Source: Cohnella thermotolerans DSM 17683 | GTDB taxonomy: Bacteria > Bacillota > Bacilli > Paenibacillales > Paenibacillaceae | Length of the DNA stretch: 45,789 nt | Direction of reading: 5' to 3' | Assembly: GCF_000429825.1 (NCBI RefSeq) | Contig: NZ_KE386963.1 | Location: 39,501 to 85,289 of the forward strand | In this document: in pieces, positions 8,136 through 17,059 of the stretch | Position numbering within the stretch: the first letter of the stretch is position 1 | How the letters are laid out: every line of letters starts with the position of its first letter | Translations under genes and position numbers: made by a program | Notes under the pieces: generated by a model | Seen by the model: only the letters and a program-made list of their open reading frames with translations | Databases searched by the model: none | What the model was told of the DNA's origin: nothing

Positions 8136-8336
8136 ATGAATCCTTATCCGAATGGCAACCCGCTGCTCGATCTCGCCGCACGCTTCTCCGGCCTGAAGGA
8201 GGATAACTACCGCCAGATGCTGGCGCTGAGCGTCCTCATCGAATTGCTGGTGGAGAAGGGCATCGTAACGCCCGAGGAAATCCGCCGCAAAGCTGCCGAG
8301 ATGGAAGCCGATCTGGAACGGGAGCTGCTTCTATGA
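8136..8336 (+). CDS. Small conserved-looking protein of unknown function, 66 residues
   Basis: A plus-strand frame in an otherwise minus-strand cluster, starting ATG at 8136 with GGAAGAGG upstream. The product is acidic and helical: MNPYPNGNPLLDLAARF, then LSVLIELLVEKGIVTPEEI, then a charged EADLERELLL tail. The IELLVEKGIVTPEEI segment recalls short helix-turn-helix-like modules such as those in nitrile-hydratase-type subunits, but I do not assign a function. Its last six bases overlap the end of the convergent walJ gene. Good ribosome binding site and amino-acid composition argue that it is real. Confidence 0.7.
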   Translation: MNPYPNGNPLLDLAARFSGLKEDNYRQMLALSVLIELLVEKGIVTPEEIRRKAAEMEADLERELLL

Positions 8337-9134
8337 TTTGACGAGGTCCCATGGCGTCGGACGGTCGTAATAAGTTTCGCACAGGGCGAATTCGTGCTTG
8401 TGATAGAAAAATCCGTTGTCTTCCAATATTGTATTCACCGTCAGCTTAGCCAAATCCATCTGATTGTGCTCCTGGCTCAGATGAGCCAAATAAACGCGGC
8501 GCGTTCCGCCGTCCAGCAGCCGGCACAGCGCCTCGCCCGCCGCTTCGTTCGACAGATGGCCGGTGTCGCCCAGAATGCGCCGCTTGATGTTCCACGGATA
8601 CCGGCCCATGCGCAGCATGTCGACGTCGTGGTTCGATTCCAGCACGAGCACGTCCGACTGCTGCAGCTGCTTCATCACCTTGTCGCTCACATACCCGAGA
8701 TCGGTCGCCAGACTCAGCTTGACGCCGCCGGAATAGAAGCAGTAGCCGACAGGCTCGGCGGCATCGTGCGAGATGGCGTACGATTCGATCCGCAGATCGT
8801 AAAGCTCCATCGTGCTGTCGGTCGGCATGATCTTCCGCTGCTCTTCCGCCAGCTCCCCGATCCCTTTGTGCATCGCCGCCCACGTCTTCTCGTTCGCATA
8901 GACGGGCAACTCGAATTTGCGGGCGAGCGCCCCGAGCCCCTTGATATGATCGGAATGCTCGTGCGTCACGAAGATCGCGTCCAGATCCTGCCCGGACACG
9001 TCCCGTTCTTTCATTAATTCTTCGATTTTCTTGCCGCTCAGGCCTGCGTCGACCAGCACGGTCGCCGCGTCCGAAGACACGATCGTCGCATTGCCGGTCG
9101 ATCCGCTCGCCAATACCGTAAATCGCAATCCCAT
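8331..9134 (-). CDS. walJ: Metallo-beta-lactamase-fold hydrolase WalJ/YycJ
   Basis: A 267-residue MBL-fold protein with the metal motif THEHSDH (57-63), a further GHLSNE histidine and the N-terminal LASGSTGNA typical of YycJ. YycJ proteins are dinuclear-metal nucleases (5'-to-3' exonuclease activity is reported for relatives) tied to DNA repair and to coordinating division with replication. The ATG at 9134 follows AGAGGT with 8-base spacing; an upstream in-frame extension of 28 residues is rejected as non-homologous. It is downstream of walI in the wal operon with a gap of about 117 bases. Confidence 0.92.
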   Translation of the reverse strand: MGLRFTVLASGSTGNATIVSSDAATVLVDAGLSGKKIEELMKERDVSGQDLDAIFVTHEHSDHIKGLGALARKFELPVYANEKTWAAMHKGIGELAEEQRKIMPTDSTMELYDLRIESYAISHDAAEPVGYCFYSGGVKLSLATDLGYVSDKVMKQLQQSDVLVLESNHDVDMLRMGRYPWNIKRRILGDTGHLSNEAAGEALCRLLDGGTRRVYLAHLSQEHNQMDLAKLTVNTILEDNGFFYHKHEFALCETYYDRPTPWDLVKS

Positions 9135-9251
9135 GTTGTCAACCTCTCGTTTCTCCTGCTCTCCCAAGCAAAAACATCTTCGCCTTCTGACAAATACTGA
9201 TCGATCCAGCATCGGCACGCCTGCCGCCGGGCCATTCTCTCCGGCTTATTT

Positions 9252-10046
9252 TCACGTGTGGCCGGCGTTCGCCGTCGCTTTGCCCGGCTTCTGCGCGCCC
9301 GAAGAGGCGTCTCCCTGATCGGTCACCGCTTCGCCGCTGATGGCGTGTACATAGAACACTTCGCCGTCTTCGAGCAAAACCCTCCACGAAGGCGCCGAAA
9401 CCTGCGTCTCCGAATCGAAAATCTGCCCGTGGTAGCCGAGCTGGATCTCCTTGATGACCGAGCCCGCGGGCAAGTAGTTCCGGTCGATCAGGTTGGCCAC
9501 CGCCTTCGTGGCCGGCAGCACCTTCTGCAGCTTCGCCTCTCCGTAAGGAAGAATCTCGATCCGGTCCTGGTGGTATGCGGTGATTTTCTGGTCCTTGTAG
9601 AACAGCTCGATCTTCACGTCGAAGATCGGCCAGCCGTCCACCATCCGGTTCAGCACGAACATCTTCTCGTTGCTTCCCAAATTGTCGAAGCGGTATTCGG
9701 ACAGCTCGGGGATGGCTCCGCCCAGCGCCTGCTGAAGCTCTTCGGGGGCGAAGACGACCCTCGTGTTCGGCTGTGACTCGAGCGGGATCGGCGAACCGGA
9801 CCCGCCGTCCGGGTTCTCCAGCAGCCGGTACGTAATCTCCCGCATCTCCGGCGTCTCGGTCGGAATCTCCGCGTCCACGCGGATTCCCTTATTCGTCATG
9901 ATCTGCCGGGTCTCCGGCGGCAGCGAGGTCCAGTCGACGGACGAATCGATCCGCTCCTGCCATTCCAGCCACAGCTGATAGCCCAGAACGATATTCAGCA
10001 GCAGAAAAGCCAATATCAATACGTTTTTCGCCCGTCCCCAGTCCAC
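9252..10046 (-). CDS. walI: WalRK accessory membrane protein WalI/YycI
   Basis: A 264-residue protein with one N-terminal membrane helix (about 8-27, NVLILAFLLLNIVLGYQLWL) and an extracytoplasmic YycI domain. With WalH it contacts WalK in the membrane and tunes its activity; in B. subtilis the pair restrains the kinase. The order walR-walK-walH-walI-walJ is intact here. The C terminus ends in a short Ala/Gly-rich stretch. Confidence 0.93.
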   Translation of the reverse strand: MDWGRAKNVLILAFLLLNIVLGYQLWLEWQERIDSSVDWTSLPPETRQIMTNKGIRVDAEIPTETPEMREITYRLLENPDGGSGSPIPLESQPNTRVVFAPEELQQALGGAIPELSEYRFDNLGSNEKMFVLNRMVDGWPIFDVKIELFYKDQKITAYHQDRIEILPYGEAKLQKVLPATKAVANLIDRNYLPAGSVIKEIQLGYHGQIFDSETQVSAPSWRVLLEDGEVFYVHAISGEAVTDQGDASSGAQKPGKATANAGHT

Positions 10047-10110
10047 CTGCTCACCTCCTATCGTCCGACGTTTGTGGAAATAGCCGCCGCTCCGATTTGC
10101 CGCCTTATTC

Positions 10111-11394
10111 TTATTCGACCTTGCGCACTTCGCCGTCCGTCAGGCGGATCGCCCATACCGGCTGCAGCTTCACGGCATCTTTCGTCAGAGTCGCCTGATA
10201 CGCCGGGAAAACCGACTCGACGACCGACCCGCCGGCCGTCCGCCGGATCATCGCCCGAAGCGACTCGCCCGCGGGCAGCTTCACTTGCGTGGCGGATGTT
10301 TTGCTTTTCTCGTCCAACACGATCATCGAACGTTCGTACGAGGTGACGACGCCTTGCTGAATCGTAAGCTGCATATAGCCGAATTTGAAGCTTCCGCCGG
10401 ACAGAATCGGCAGCCCCTTGTAATACTGCTGGAACCGGATGCCGCTGTCGTTCACCGATCCTTCGCCGCTGACGAGCCGATGCGTTCCGTTCCATCCCCC
10501 GTGCTGATTGACGAACTTGACCGCCGCCGAGATGTTGTCGCTCAAGTCGTTCTGGCTGTCGGTCGGCGCGACGAGGTCGGTATACGACAGCCAACCCGAA
10601 TCCTGCTCGATCTTGAGCCCCCGCTTGCCGTCGGTATAAATCCGGGTTCCGTCCTGACGATCCTGAATCATGCGCGTCGTGCCGGGATCGATGAACAGAT
10701 TCCGCTGGATCTGATCCGGCGTGTACCGGCTGAACGGAACCTGGACGGCATCGTACGGCCGGGTCTTCTCGGGAACGTAAACGCCGCCGTCCAAGTGCGC
10801 GAACGGGGTCCAGTATTGGCCGAAGCCAACGCACTGCTGGACGTCCTGAACCGTCAGGTCGGCGCGCAGCGCTTCGTAAACGTTGCGGCCGTCCGCGCTG
10901 AAGAAGAAGGTACGGACTTCCTCGCGGTCCTTGCTCGCGAAGATCCAGATCCGGCTGACCGAATCGGCGGAGAACAGGAAGTTCGAATCGATCTTGAACA
11001 CCTGCTCCAGCAGTTCGAAAGGAACGGCTCGGCCGAAGCGCACCTCGACGCCGATATCCTCCTTGCGAACCTGCTCCCAGTCGACCGAATCGATCGTATC
11101 CTGCTGAAAGCCCTTGAATTCCCTCCCCTGCAGCTTGCCGAGAACCAAATCGTAGAACGAATCGTTCGGGTAGAAAACGGTATGCTTATCCGCGCCCAGA
11201 TGCAGGACGAGCTGCTCGGGCAACAGCAGCTTGCCGACTTGCTCCTCCGGTCCGAGCGGGTCCGTCTTGACGTAATCCTGCTCCGTCCGGACCTTGGCTT
11301 CCATGCTGGGCATGCTGTACGCCAGGAAGTAGCTCTGCACCAGGCTGACGGCGATCAGCAGCGCCAGCAGCACCGATTTCGCTCTCTCCATCAT
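10111..11394 (-). CDS. walH: WalRK accessory membrane protein WalH/YycH
   Basis: A 427-residue protein starting [20 protein letters not shown], a single N-terminal membrane helix (about 5-25), followed by the large extracytoplasmic YycH domain. It overlaps the end of walK by four bases, so translation is coupled. By family it acts with WalI as a regulator of WalK. Confidence 0.93.
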   Translation of the reverse strand: MMERAKSVLLALLIAVSLVQSYFLAYSMPSMEAKVRTEQDYVKTDPLGPEEQVGKLLLPEQLVLHLGADKHTVFYPNDSFYDLVLGKLQGREFKGFQQDTIDSVDWEQVRKEDIGVEVRFGRAVPFELLEQVFKIDSNFLFSADSVSRIWIFASKDREEVRTFFFSADGRNVYEALRADLTVQDVQQCVGFGQYWTPFAHLDGGVYVPEKTRPYDAVQVPFSRYTPDQIQRNLFIDPGTTRMIQDRQDGTRIYTDGKRGLKIEQDSGWLSYTDLVAPTDSQNDLSDNISAAVKFVNQHGGWNGTHRLVSGEGSVNDSGIRFQQYYKGLPILSGGSFKFGYMQLTIQQGVVTSYERSMIVLDEKSKTSATQVKLPAGESLRAMIRRTAGGSVVESVFPAYQATLTKDAVKLQPVWAIRLTDGEVRKVE

Positions 11395-13220
11395 GCGGAT
11401 TCGCTCCCTTCCTGATCGATCGGCAGCGTCACCGTAGCCGTCGTGCCCTGGCCGGGCTCGGAATCGAGCGTGATGTGCCCGCCGTGGGCACGCACGATTT
11501 CCCGGGCAATGGACAGGCCGAGCCCGGTGCCGCCCATGCTGCGCGAACGCGCCTTGTCGACGCGGTAAAAGCGCTCGAAAATGCGTTCGAGATCTTTCTT
11601 CGGAATGCCGATCCCCGTATCCTTGACGTTAATCGTCAGCTTGCCGGCGTCGTCCAGCCGCGCGGACAATTGGACGGAGCCGCCGTCCATCGTGTATTTG
11701 ATGGCGTTGGACACGAGATTGTCCAGCACCTGATCGATGCCGTCGCGGTCCAGCCATACCTTCTTCAGCTTCAGCTCCGGCTCCACCTGCACTTTGGCGG
11801 TAATCGCCTTCTGCCGCAGCTGAAGCGAGAAGCGGTCGACGACGTCCTCCATCATCTCCGCGACGTCGGTCATCTGCCGCCGAAGCTGCGACTGGCGCGA
11901 ATCGAACCGCGACAGATGCAGCAGGTCGGTGACGAGGCGGATCATTCGCTCCGTCTCGCTGCGGATGACGCCGACGAAGCGTTCGGCGAGCGGAGGCTCC
12001 TCCAGCGCGCCGTCGTCCAGCGCCTCGGCGTAGCTCTTGATCGTCGTGAGCGGCGTCCGGAGCTCGTGGGAGACGTTGGCCACGAATTCGCGGCGGGATT
12101 GCTCCAGCTTCTCCATCTCCGTGACGTCCTGCAGCACGGCGATGGCGCCGACGACGCCCTTGTCCCGCCGGCGGATCGGCGTCAGCGTGACGCGGAACAC
12201 CAAAGGCTCCTCGCCCTGCGGCCTCGGCCGCTGAAGGAGCAGCGTCGATTCCTTGCCCCGCAGCGTTTCGGCGATCGGCGCCTTGTCGATGTCCAGGCAT
12301 TCGGACACCGTCAAGCCTTCGATCTCCTCGAGGTCCAGCATCGCCCGCGCCCGCCGGTTGGCGACGATGACGCGCCCGATCTCGTCGGTCGCGAGGACGC
12401 CGTCGCTCATGTTCGAGAGAATCGAGCTCAGCTTCTCCTTCTCTTCTTCGTTGACAGACAGAGCCTCGCTCAGCCGGTCGGTCATCTCGTTGAACGCGAT
12501 GCTGAGCTGCCCGATCTCGTCGTTGCCGAGCACCGGCACCCGTTCCTCGAAGCGGCCTTCCGCCACCGCGGCCACCTGCCTCGTCAGCGCCTTGATCGGC
12601 TGCGTAATCGTGCCGGCGATCAGAATGCCGAGCAGCGCCGTCAAGCCGAGCGCCAGCAGACTGCCCGTGACGAAGATCCGGTTCACCCGTTCCATCGTCA
12701 CGTACAAATCCTTCATCGACGCCACGATATAGACGGCCCCGATGATCTTGCCGCCGCTCACGACGGGCTTCGCGATCACTTTCTTGCGGACGCTGTCGGA
12801 GTCGATAATCTCCTCCGAGTTGTCGCTGATGCCCTGCAGCGCGCGGCTGACGAGCAGAGACGTGTTTTTGCGCCCCACGTAGGATTGATGCTCCTCGAGC
12901 GAAGTCGTCAGCACCTTGCCGCTCGCGTCGAGCACTTGAATTTCCCCGCTGATGCTTACCAGGCTGACCAGTTGGGCCAGCTCCGCGCTGGCGTCGTCTT
13001 CCGCGTTGCCGGCCTTGTCCTGCTTCGAGAGAGCCGAGCCCGCCAGCATGGTCAGCATCTGCGCCTGGCCGTCGAGGTTGGTCGTGAAGGAGTTGATGAG
13101 CGAGCTCTTCATCGTGCTGATAAAATAAACCCCGATCAGCTGCAAGGCGATCAGGATCAACAGCAACACCATGACGATGAACTTCGCTTGAATCGTGCGC
13201 AACGGCAGGAACGGCTTCAT
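11391..13220 (-). CDS. walK: Essential sensor histidine kinase WalK (YycG)
   Basis: A 609-residue sensor kinase governing cell-wall hydrolase genes. Order: membrane helix 1 (13-34), extracellular PAS-like sensor (about 40-175), helix 2 (about 182-204), HAMP (205-257), cytoplasmic PAS (about 265-370), HisKA with phospho-acceptor His385 in NVSHELRTP, and an HATPase domain with NAIKYT, DTGIGIP and GGTGLGLS. The ATG at 13220 overlaps the walR stop (ATGA). Length and domain order match WalK of other Bacilli. The expected control input is the presence of lipid II or septal wall synthesis, known from family only. Confidence 0.96.
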   Translation of the reverse strand: MKPFLPLRTIQAKFIVMVLLLILIALQLIGVYFISTMKSSLINSFTTNLDGQAQMLTMLAGSALSKQDKAGNAEDDASAELAQLVSLVSISGEIQVLDASGKVLTTSLEEHQSYVGRKNTSLLVSRALQGISDNSEEIIDSDSVRKKVIAKPVVSGGKIIGAVYIVASMKDLYVTMERVNRIFVTGSLLALGLTALLGILIAGTITQPIKALTRQVAAVAEGRFEERVPVLGNDEIGQLSIAFNEMTDRLSEALSVNEEEKEKLSSILSNMSDGVLATDEIGRVIVANRRARAMLDLEEIEGLTVSECLDIDKAPIAETLRGKESTLLLQRPRPQGEEPLVFRVTLTPIRRRDKGVVGAIAVLQDVTEMEKLEQSRREFVANVSHELRTPLTTIKSYAEALDDGALEEPPLAERFVGVIRSETERMIRLVTDLLHLSRFDSRQSQLRRQMTDVAEMMEDVVDRFSLQLRQKAITAKVQVEPELKLKKVWLDRDGIDQVLDNLVSNAIKYTMDGGSVQLSARLDDAGKLTINVKDTGIGIPKKDLERIFERFYRVDKARSRSMGGTGLGLSIAREIVRAHGGHITLDSEPGQGTTATVTLPIDQEGSESA

Positions 13221-13963
13221 CCGCCGAAACCGCCCGTCGCCATCTTCGGGTTGCGCATCAAATACCCGAGCCCGCGGCGCGTCAGAATAATTTCCGGTTT
13301 GCTCGGATCGTCCTCGATCTTCTCGCGAAGCCGCCGGATCGTCACGTCCACCGTCCGCACGTCGCCGAAATATTCGAAGCCCCATACCGCTTGCAGCAAG
13401 TGTTCACGGGTCATTACCTTCCCGCTGTTGCGGGCCAGGTAATGGACGAGCTCGAACTCCCGATGCGTCAGGTCGAGCGGCTGGCCGTTCTTGTACACGA
13501 CGTACATGTCCGTGTCGATGAACAGATTGAACAGCCTCAGCCCTTGCCGTTCGGCGTCTCCTCCGCCGTTCTCTTCCTCCGCGCGCGACGCTTCCAGCTT
13601 GCGCTGGCGGCGCAGATGCGCCTTCACGCGCGCCAGCAGCTCGCGGGTGCCGAACGGCTTCGTCACGTAGTCGTCCGCCCCGAGCTCCAGACCGAGCACC
13701 TTGTCCAGCTCCGTATCCTTCGCCGTCAGCATAATGATCGGCGTGGACAGGCGGGCTCGAACCTCGCGGCAGACGTCCATGCCGTCCTTCACGGGCAGCA
13801 TCAGGTCGAGCAGGATCAGATCGGGATCCAGCTCGAACGCGAGGCGCACGGCCGTCTCGCCGTCGAATGCGCAGACGACCTCGTAGCCTTCCTTCTCCAG
13901 ATTGAATTTCAGAATATCCGCAATGGGCCGCTCGTCGTCGACCACCAAGATTTTACCGGGCAT
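13217..13963 (-). CDS. walR: Essential response regulator WalR (YycF)
   Basis: A 248-residue OmpR/PhoB-class regulator. The receiver domain has the acidic pair DD (9-10), phospho-acceptor Asp53 (LLDLMLP) and the VTKPF lysine. A linker of about 15 residues rich in Glu and Gly joins it to the winged-helix DNA-binding domain ([35 protein letters not shown]). It is first gene of the operon, and its stop overlaps the walK start. The short C-terminal Gly-rich tail (MATGGFGG) extends past the usual end. Confidence 0.96.
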   Translation of the reverse strand: MPGKILVVDDERPIADILKFNLEKEGYEVVCAFDGETAVRLAFELDPDLILLDLMLPVKDGMDVCREVRARLSTPIIMLTAKDTELDKVLGLELGADDYVTKPFGTRELLARVKAHLRRQRKLEASRAEEENGGGDAERQGLRLFNLFIDTDMYVVYKNGQPLDLTHREFELVHYLARNSGKVMTREHLLQAVWGFEYFGDVRTVDVTIRRLREKIEDDPSKPEIILTRRGLGYLMRNPKMATGGFGG

Positions 13964-14010
13964 CTTACCAAGCCTCCTGTTAGGGGGAAGCGATCTTAAG
14001 TTTCTCTTCT

Positions 14011-14019
14011 ATTCTAACA
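14011..14019 (-). promoter_or_regulatory. Candidate walR promoter (extended -10)
   Basis: TG-T-TAGAAT on the minus strand, about 50 bases before the walR start codon. The -35 region (TTCGCG at 17-base spacing) is poor, which fits an extended -10 promoter. Support is motif-level only. Confidence 0.45.
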
Positions 14020-14042
14020 TAATGCCCGTCTTCCGCGAACCG

Positions 14043-14373
14043 AAGAACCGGACCCGGCCCGCCATACCCGATCGGCTTAACGGAAACAGAATCCAGCAAA
14101 ACTCCGGAAGCGCAGCTAGTCCAAGTCGCTTGAACCGGTAATCTGATAAACGCCGCTCCACTTTTTTCAGATTCGATGTAATGAGCGGTCTTCGATTCAC
14201 TCATTGTGCGGGGATGGTAATTCCATCCAAACTCCCTTTTTGCATGGGTACTCCAGGATTCAATCAGGATTTGCCGTGTCATTTACGGACCCTGAATCCG
14301 CTATATTTCACGCCTGGAAGCCTATTCAGCAATGGGAACGGACAGAGGATCCGTTTTCACTTCAAACTAATCC
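14043..14373. other. Upstream region of walR with no recognised gene
   Basis: About 330 bases between the M23-gene terminators and the walR promoter. A minus-strand frame of 100 codons (13980-14282) runs through the promoter and its product is not recognisable. No tRNA, repeat or riboswitch pattern was seen. Confidence 0.4.
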
Positions 14374-14401
14374 CAAAACAAGGTGGAACATGCTCTCCAC
14401 C
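14374..14401 (-). terminator. Second hairpin downstream of the M23 peptidase gene
   Basis: GGTGGA (14396-14401) and TCCACC (14382-14387) on the minus strand with an 8-base loop, followed by TTGTTTT. It is a weak but plausible backup terminator about 30 bases after the main one. Confidence 0.4.
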
Positions 14402-14427
14402 CCGGAGACTTTTAAATTCTATAATGT

Positions 14428-14459
14428 GAAAAACCGCCAAGCCCGATCGGCCCGGCGGT
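14428..14459 (-). terminator. Terminator of the M23 peptidase gene
   Basis: ACCGCC and GGCGGT (14454-14459 and 14433-14438) with a further G-U-rich inner stem, directly followed by TTTTT on the minus strand. It lies 15 bases after the M23 stop codon. Confidence 0.8.
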
Positions 14460-14473
14460 CTCTTCTATGCTTC

Positions 14474-16012
14474 CTACAAATAACTGGTCGGATTCCGAAG
14501 CTTCCCGTCCAGATAGATTTCAAAATGCAAGTGCGTGCCGGTCGAATGGCCGGTGCTGCCCATGATGCCGATGGCCTCGCCCTTGGAGACGACCTGGCCC
14601 TTCTTGACCGAGATGCTCTTCAAATGCCCGTACAGCGTCTTGAAGCCGTTGTTATGATTGATGATGATGGCATTGCCGTAGCCGCTCTTCCGGCCCGCGA
14701 ATTCGACGGTGCCGTTGTCGGCCGACATGATCGTCTTGCCGCCGACCATGTCGATGCCCTTGTGCAGCCGGCCCCAACGTTCGCCCATATAGCTCGTAAT
14801 GCGGTGGCCCGATACGGGCCAGGCGAAGCTGCCGGTGCCTTCGCTCGGGGTGACTTTCGTTCCTCTCAAAATGACGGTCGATACCGGCGCTTCCAGCACC
14901 TCGGAGGATACCTGCTCCTCCTCGATCATCGTTCCGTTGCGCTTGACCAGACGGTACGTCACTTGACGCTTGCCGTTCTTGCCCTCGCGAACCGTCTTCG
15001 ACTTGCCGAGCTTGATGTCGTCGCTCTTGCGAATCTCGACGGGCGGGTCGATCGTCTCGATCTGGGTCACTTCTTCCTCCGACTTGACGTGCAGAACCGG
15101 ATTGTTCTGAGTAATATCCAGCACGTCGCCCGGCTTGATCTCGTCGTCCTCAATCCACGGATTGTTCGCGTAGATGACGTCGGCGGACACCTTCATTTTC
15201 TGCGCGATGCATCCGATGCAATCGCCTTTGCGCACCGTATAGGTTCGCTTGACCGGGTTGCCGGTCGTCAGCTTCTTGAACACCTCGTCGGGGTCGGCCA
15301 CTTGCGCCGGATCGTCGATGTCGACGGGGATCGTCGTCACCTCTTCCTCGATGCTCACCGACTTCACGACGCGGCTCGGCTGAGCCGTCCGCTTCGACGC
15401 GTTATAGGACAGCGCCTGAACCTTCGACTTATCCGAAGCGCCGGGCGCGAACTTGTCCTTGACCCGCTGCAGAATCGACTCCGCCGTCTCCTGATCCTTC
15501 ACGACGGCGATCTCCTTGCCTCCGATGACCAGCTTGACGCCGACCGGATGCGTCTTCAACCCGGCTTCCAGCGCCTTCAAAGCCGCCTCGTCGTCCGGAA
15601 GTTTCTTGTAAGCACTTACATCCTCGAATGATACCTGATTGTCGTCAAGCTTGTAGCGGACCTCCGAATCGGCGTCGGCCAACTGCTCGGATTTCGCCTT
15701 GAGGGCGTTCTCTACAACTTGCTTGCTGCTCACTTCCCCGATCGGCTGCCCGTTCAACAGAACTCTATAGAATGAATTGGTATGCGCTTGGACGTATTGA
15801 TTCGCTCCGATGAACACGCCGACGGCGGCAACGAGCGCTGCGCCGGTGACGACGATCGGAGTTCGATAGTTTCGCATTTGTCGGGCTGCAGGCTGAGTCT
15901 TTTGACGGACAACGGTCATTCCTTTCAAGCTCGAAGACCGGATTTGTCGAAAATGCCGGCGCCAACCGGCGAGCCATTCCCGAATCCGGTCCGTTTTCTT
16001 GAAAACGGCCAT
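14474..16012 (-). CDS. Membrane-anchored M23 peptidoglycan endopeptidase with LysM-like and G5 domains
   Basis: A 512-residue cell-wall hydrolase. A basic N terminus is followed by one membrane helix (about 51-70). A variable extracellular part is followed by a LysM-like module (about 255-300, RKGDCIGCIAQKMKVSADVIYANNP...IKPGDVLDI), a G5 domain (about 305-385) and a C-terminal M23 domain. Zinc ligands are His417 and Asp421 (HKGID) and His496 (THLHFE), with His463 (YGHL) catalytic. It likely cleaves peptide cross-links during wall expansion. Its place next to walRK suggests WalR control, but no clear TGTWAH-N5-TGTWAH site was found upstream. It has its own promoter and terminator. The unusual CIGC inside the LysM-like module may form a disulphide. 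Confidence 0.92.
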   Translation of the reverse strand: MAVFKKTDRIREWLAGWRRHFRQIRSSSLKGMTVVRQKTQPAARQMRNYRTPIVVTGAALVAAVGVFIGANQYVQAHTNSFYRVLLNGQPIGEVSSKQVVENALKAKSEQLADADSEVRYKLDDNQVSFEDVSAYKKLPDDEAALKALEAGLKTHPVGVKLVIGGKEIAVVKDQETAESILQRVKDKFAPGASDKSKVQALSYNASKRTAQPSRVVKSVSIEEEVTTIPVDIDDPAQVADPDEVFKKLTTGNPVKRTYTVRKGDCIGCIAQKMKVSADVIYANNPWIEDDEIKPGDVLDITQNNPVLHVKSEEEVTQIETIDPPVEIRKSDDIKLGKSKTVREGKNGKRQVTYRLVKRNGTMIEEEQVSSEVLEAPVSTVILRGTKVTPSEGTGSFAWPVSGHRITSYMGERWGRLHKGIDMVGGKTIMSADNGTVEFAGRKSGYGNAIIINHNNGFKTLYGHLKSISVKKGQVVSKGEAIGIMGSTGHSTGTHLHFEIYLDGKLRNPTSYL

Positions 16013-16072
16013 GATTTTCTCCTTTGCATCCCACCAGGTAAAGTTTTCCCTTTCTAGTCAAAGCCTGCTATA

Positions 16073-16102
16073 ACTTTAGCATACCTTTAACGAGCCTATC
16101 AA
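16073..16102 (-). promoter_or_regulatory. Promoter of the M23 peptidase gene
   Basis: TTGATA (16097-16102), an 18-base spacer and TAAAGT (16073-16078) on the minus strand, about 60 bases before the start codon. Confidence 0.65.
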
Positions 16103-16136
16103 TAAAACGAAGATGAAGATTATCTCATAATAAGGG

Positions 16137-16162
16137 AAAAGCCGCTGGCGACCAGCGGCTTT
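16137..16162 (-). terminator. Terminator after the low-complexity membrane protein gene
   Basis: A perfect 11-bp stem, AAAGCCGCTGG with CCAGCGGCTTT (arms 16152-16162 and 16138-16148, loop of 3), with TTTT at its end on the minus strand. Confidence 0.8.
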
Positions 16163-16197
16163 AAGCAAGAGTCTATATTCCTATTTTCTGTCGAGGT

Positions 16198-16959
16198 TTA
16201 GGGCTCAGGGGAAGGGGTCGGCGGTTGGATGATGTCGAGCATTTGCTCGTATTCTTTGTCGCTTAGCGCATTTTTCAACAGCTTTTGCACTTCCGGCAGC
16301 TCCTCGGCCGTCACGCCGCCTTCCAGATAGGAGGACAGCTGCTGAAGCTGCTCGGCGCTCAGCTTCGAGACGACGATCGAATAGAGCCTCTGGCGCTCCT
16401 CGTCGGTCAGGGCTGAGCTCCCCGCGCCGGCGGCTTCGCCGTTCCATACCGGCACCGCATCTCCTCCGGCCTCCTGTTGCCCTTCCGGGCTGTCCTTCGT
16501 TGCCGGAGTGTCTTGCTGCTCGCCTGCCGCTTGCCCGCCTTCTCCGTCAATTGCAGCGCCTTCGTCCCCGCCGCCGGTTGCGCTCCCCTCGGCCCCGGTA
16601 TCCGCGTCCGCCGAGGGGCTCGGGCTCGGACTCGGGCTTGGCTGCGCGGACGACGCTCCGCCCGCCTCCGGAGCCCCGGCGTCAGCCGGCGGTTCCGACG
16701 GCGCCTGATTGCCGCTCGCCGCCTGATTGCCGGGCGCAGGCGACGGGCTCGCTTCCGCCGCTTCCGGCTTGTCCGCCCCCCACAGCGTGCCCCAGACGCC
16801 GGACAGCGCGAAAGGCTGCACGTCCAGCGGAATGTCCATTTCTTTCAACACCGTCTGGATGTAGCTGTTGACGATATAGCCGGTCGTCCAGACGCACAAG
16901 AAGCTGAGAAGCAGCGCGCTCGCCAGCAGCTTGGCGCCCCATTCGATCCATTTCCACAT
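16198..16959 (-). CDS. Membrane-anchored low-complexity protein of unknown function
   Basis: A 253-residue product I do not recognise. One N-terminal membrane helix (about 8-30, KLLASALLLSFLCVWTTGYIV) leads to a short conserved-looking segment (SYIQTVLKEMDIPL...), then a long region (about 65-175) rich in Ala, Gly, Pro, Ser and Glu with a PSPSPSPS run, and a C-terminal helical domain (LTDEERQRLYSIVVSKLSAEQ... EYEQMLDII). The architecture is of an anchored extracellular stalk with a terminal helical head. Two adjacent ATGs (16959 and 16962) follow AGGAGG; the one at 16959 has the better 8-base spacing. It stands between the M23 hydrolase and an ABC exporter and has its own terminator. Confidence 0.7.
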   Translation of the reverse strand: MWKWIEWGAKLLASALLLSFLCVWTTGYIVNSYIQTVLKEMDIPLDVQPFALSGVWGTLWGADKPEAAEASPSPAPGNQAASGNQAPSEPPADAGAPEAGGASSAQPSPSPSPSPSADADTGAEGSATGGGDEGAAIDGEGGQAAGEQQDTPATKDSPEGQQEAGGDAVPVWNGEAAGAGSSALTDEERQRLYSIVVSKLSAEQLQQLSSYLEGGVTAEELPEVQKLLKNALSDKEYEQMLDIIQPPTPSPEP

Positions 16960-17059
16960 CATGATGCCCTCCTGCCAAACTATGTTTTCATAGTTTTCAG
17001 TATGGGCAAACCTCGCGGCTCTCATTCTCGCAGGCCGTCGAAAAGAGAAACCCGGAGCG

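Noticed and set aside
13980..14282. Minus-strand open frame of 100 codons upstream of walR
   Set aside because: It has no ribosome binding site, no recognisable sequence and runs through the probable walR promoter.
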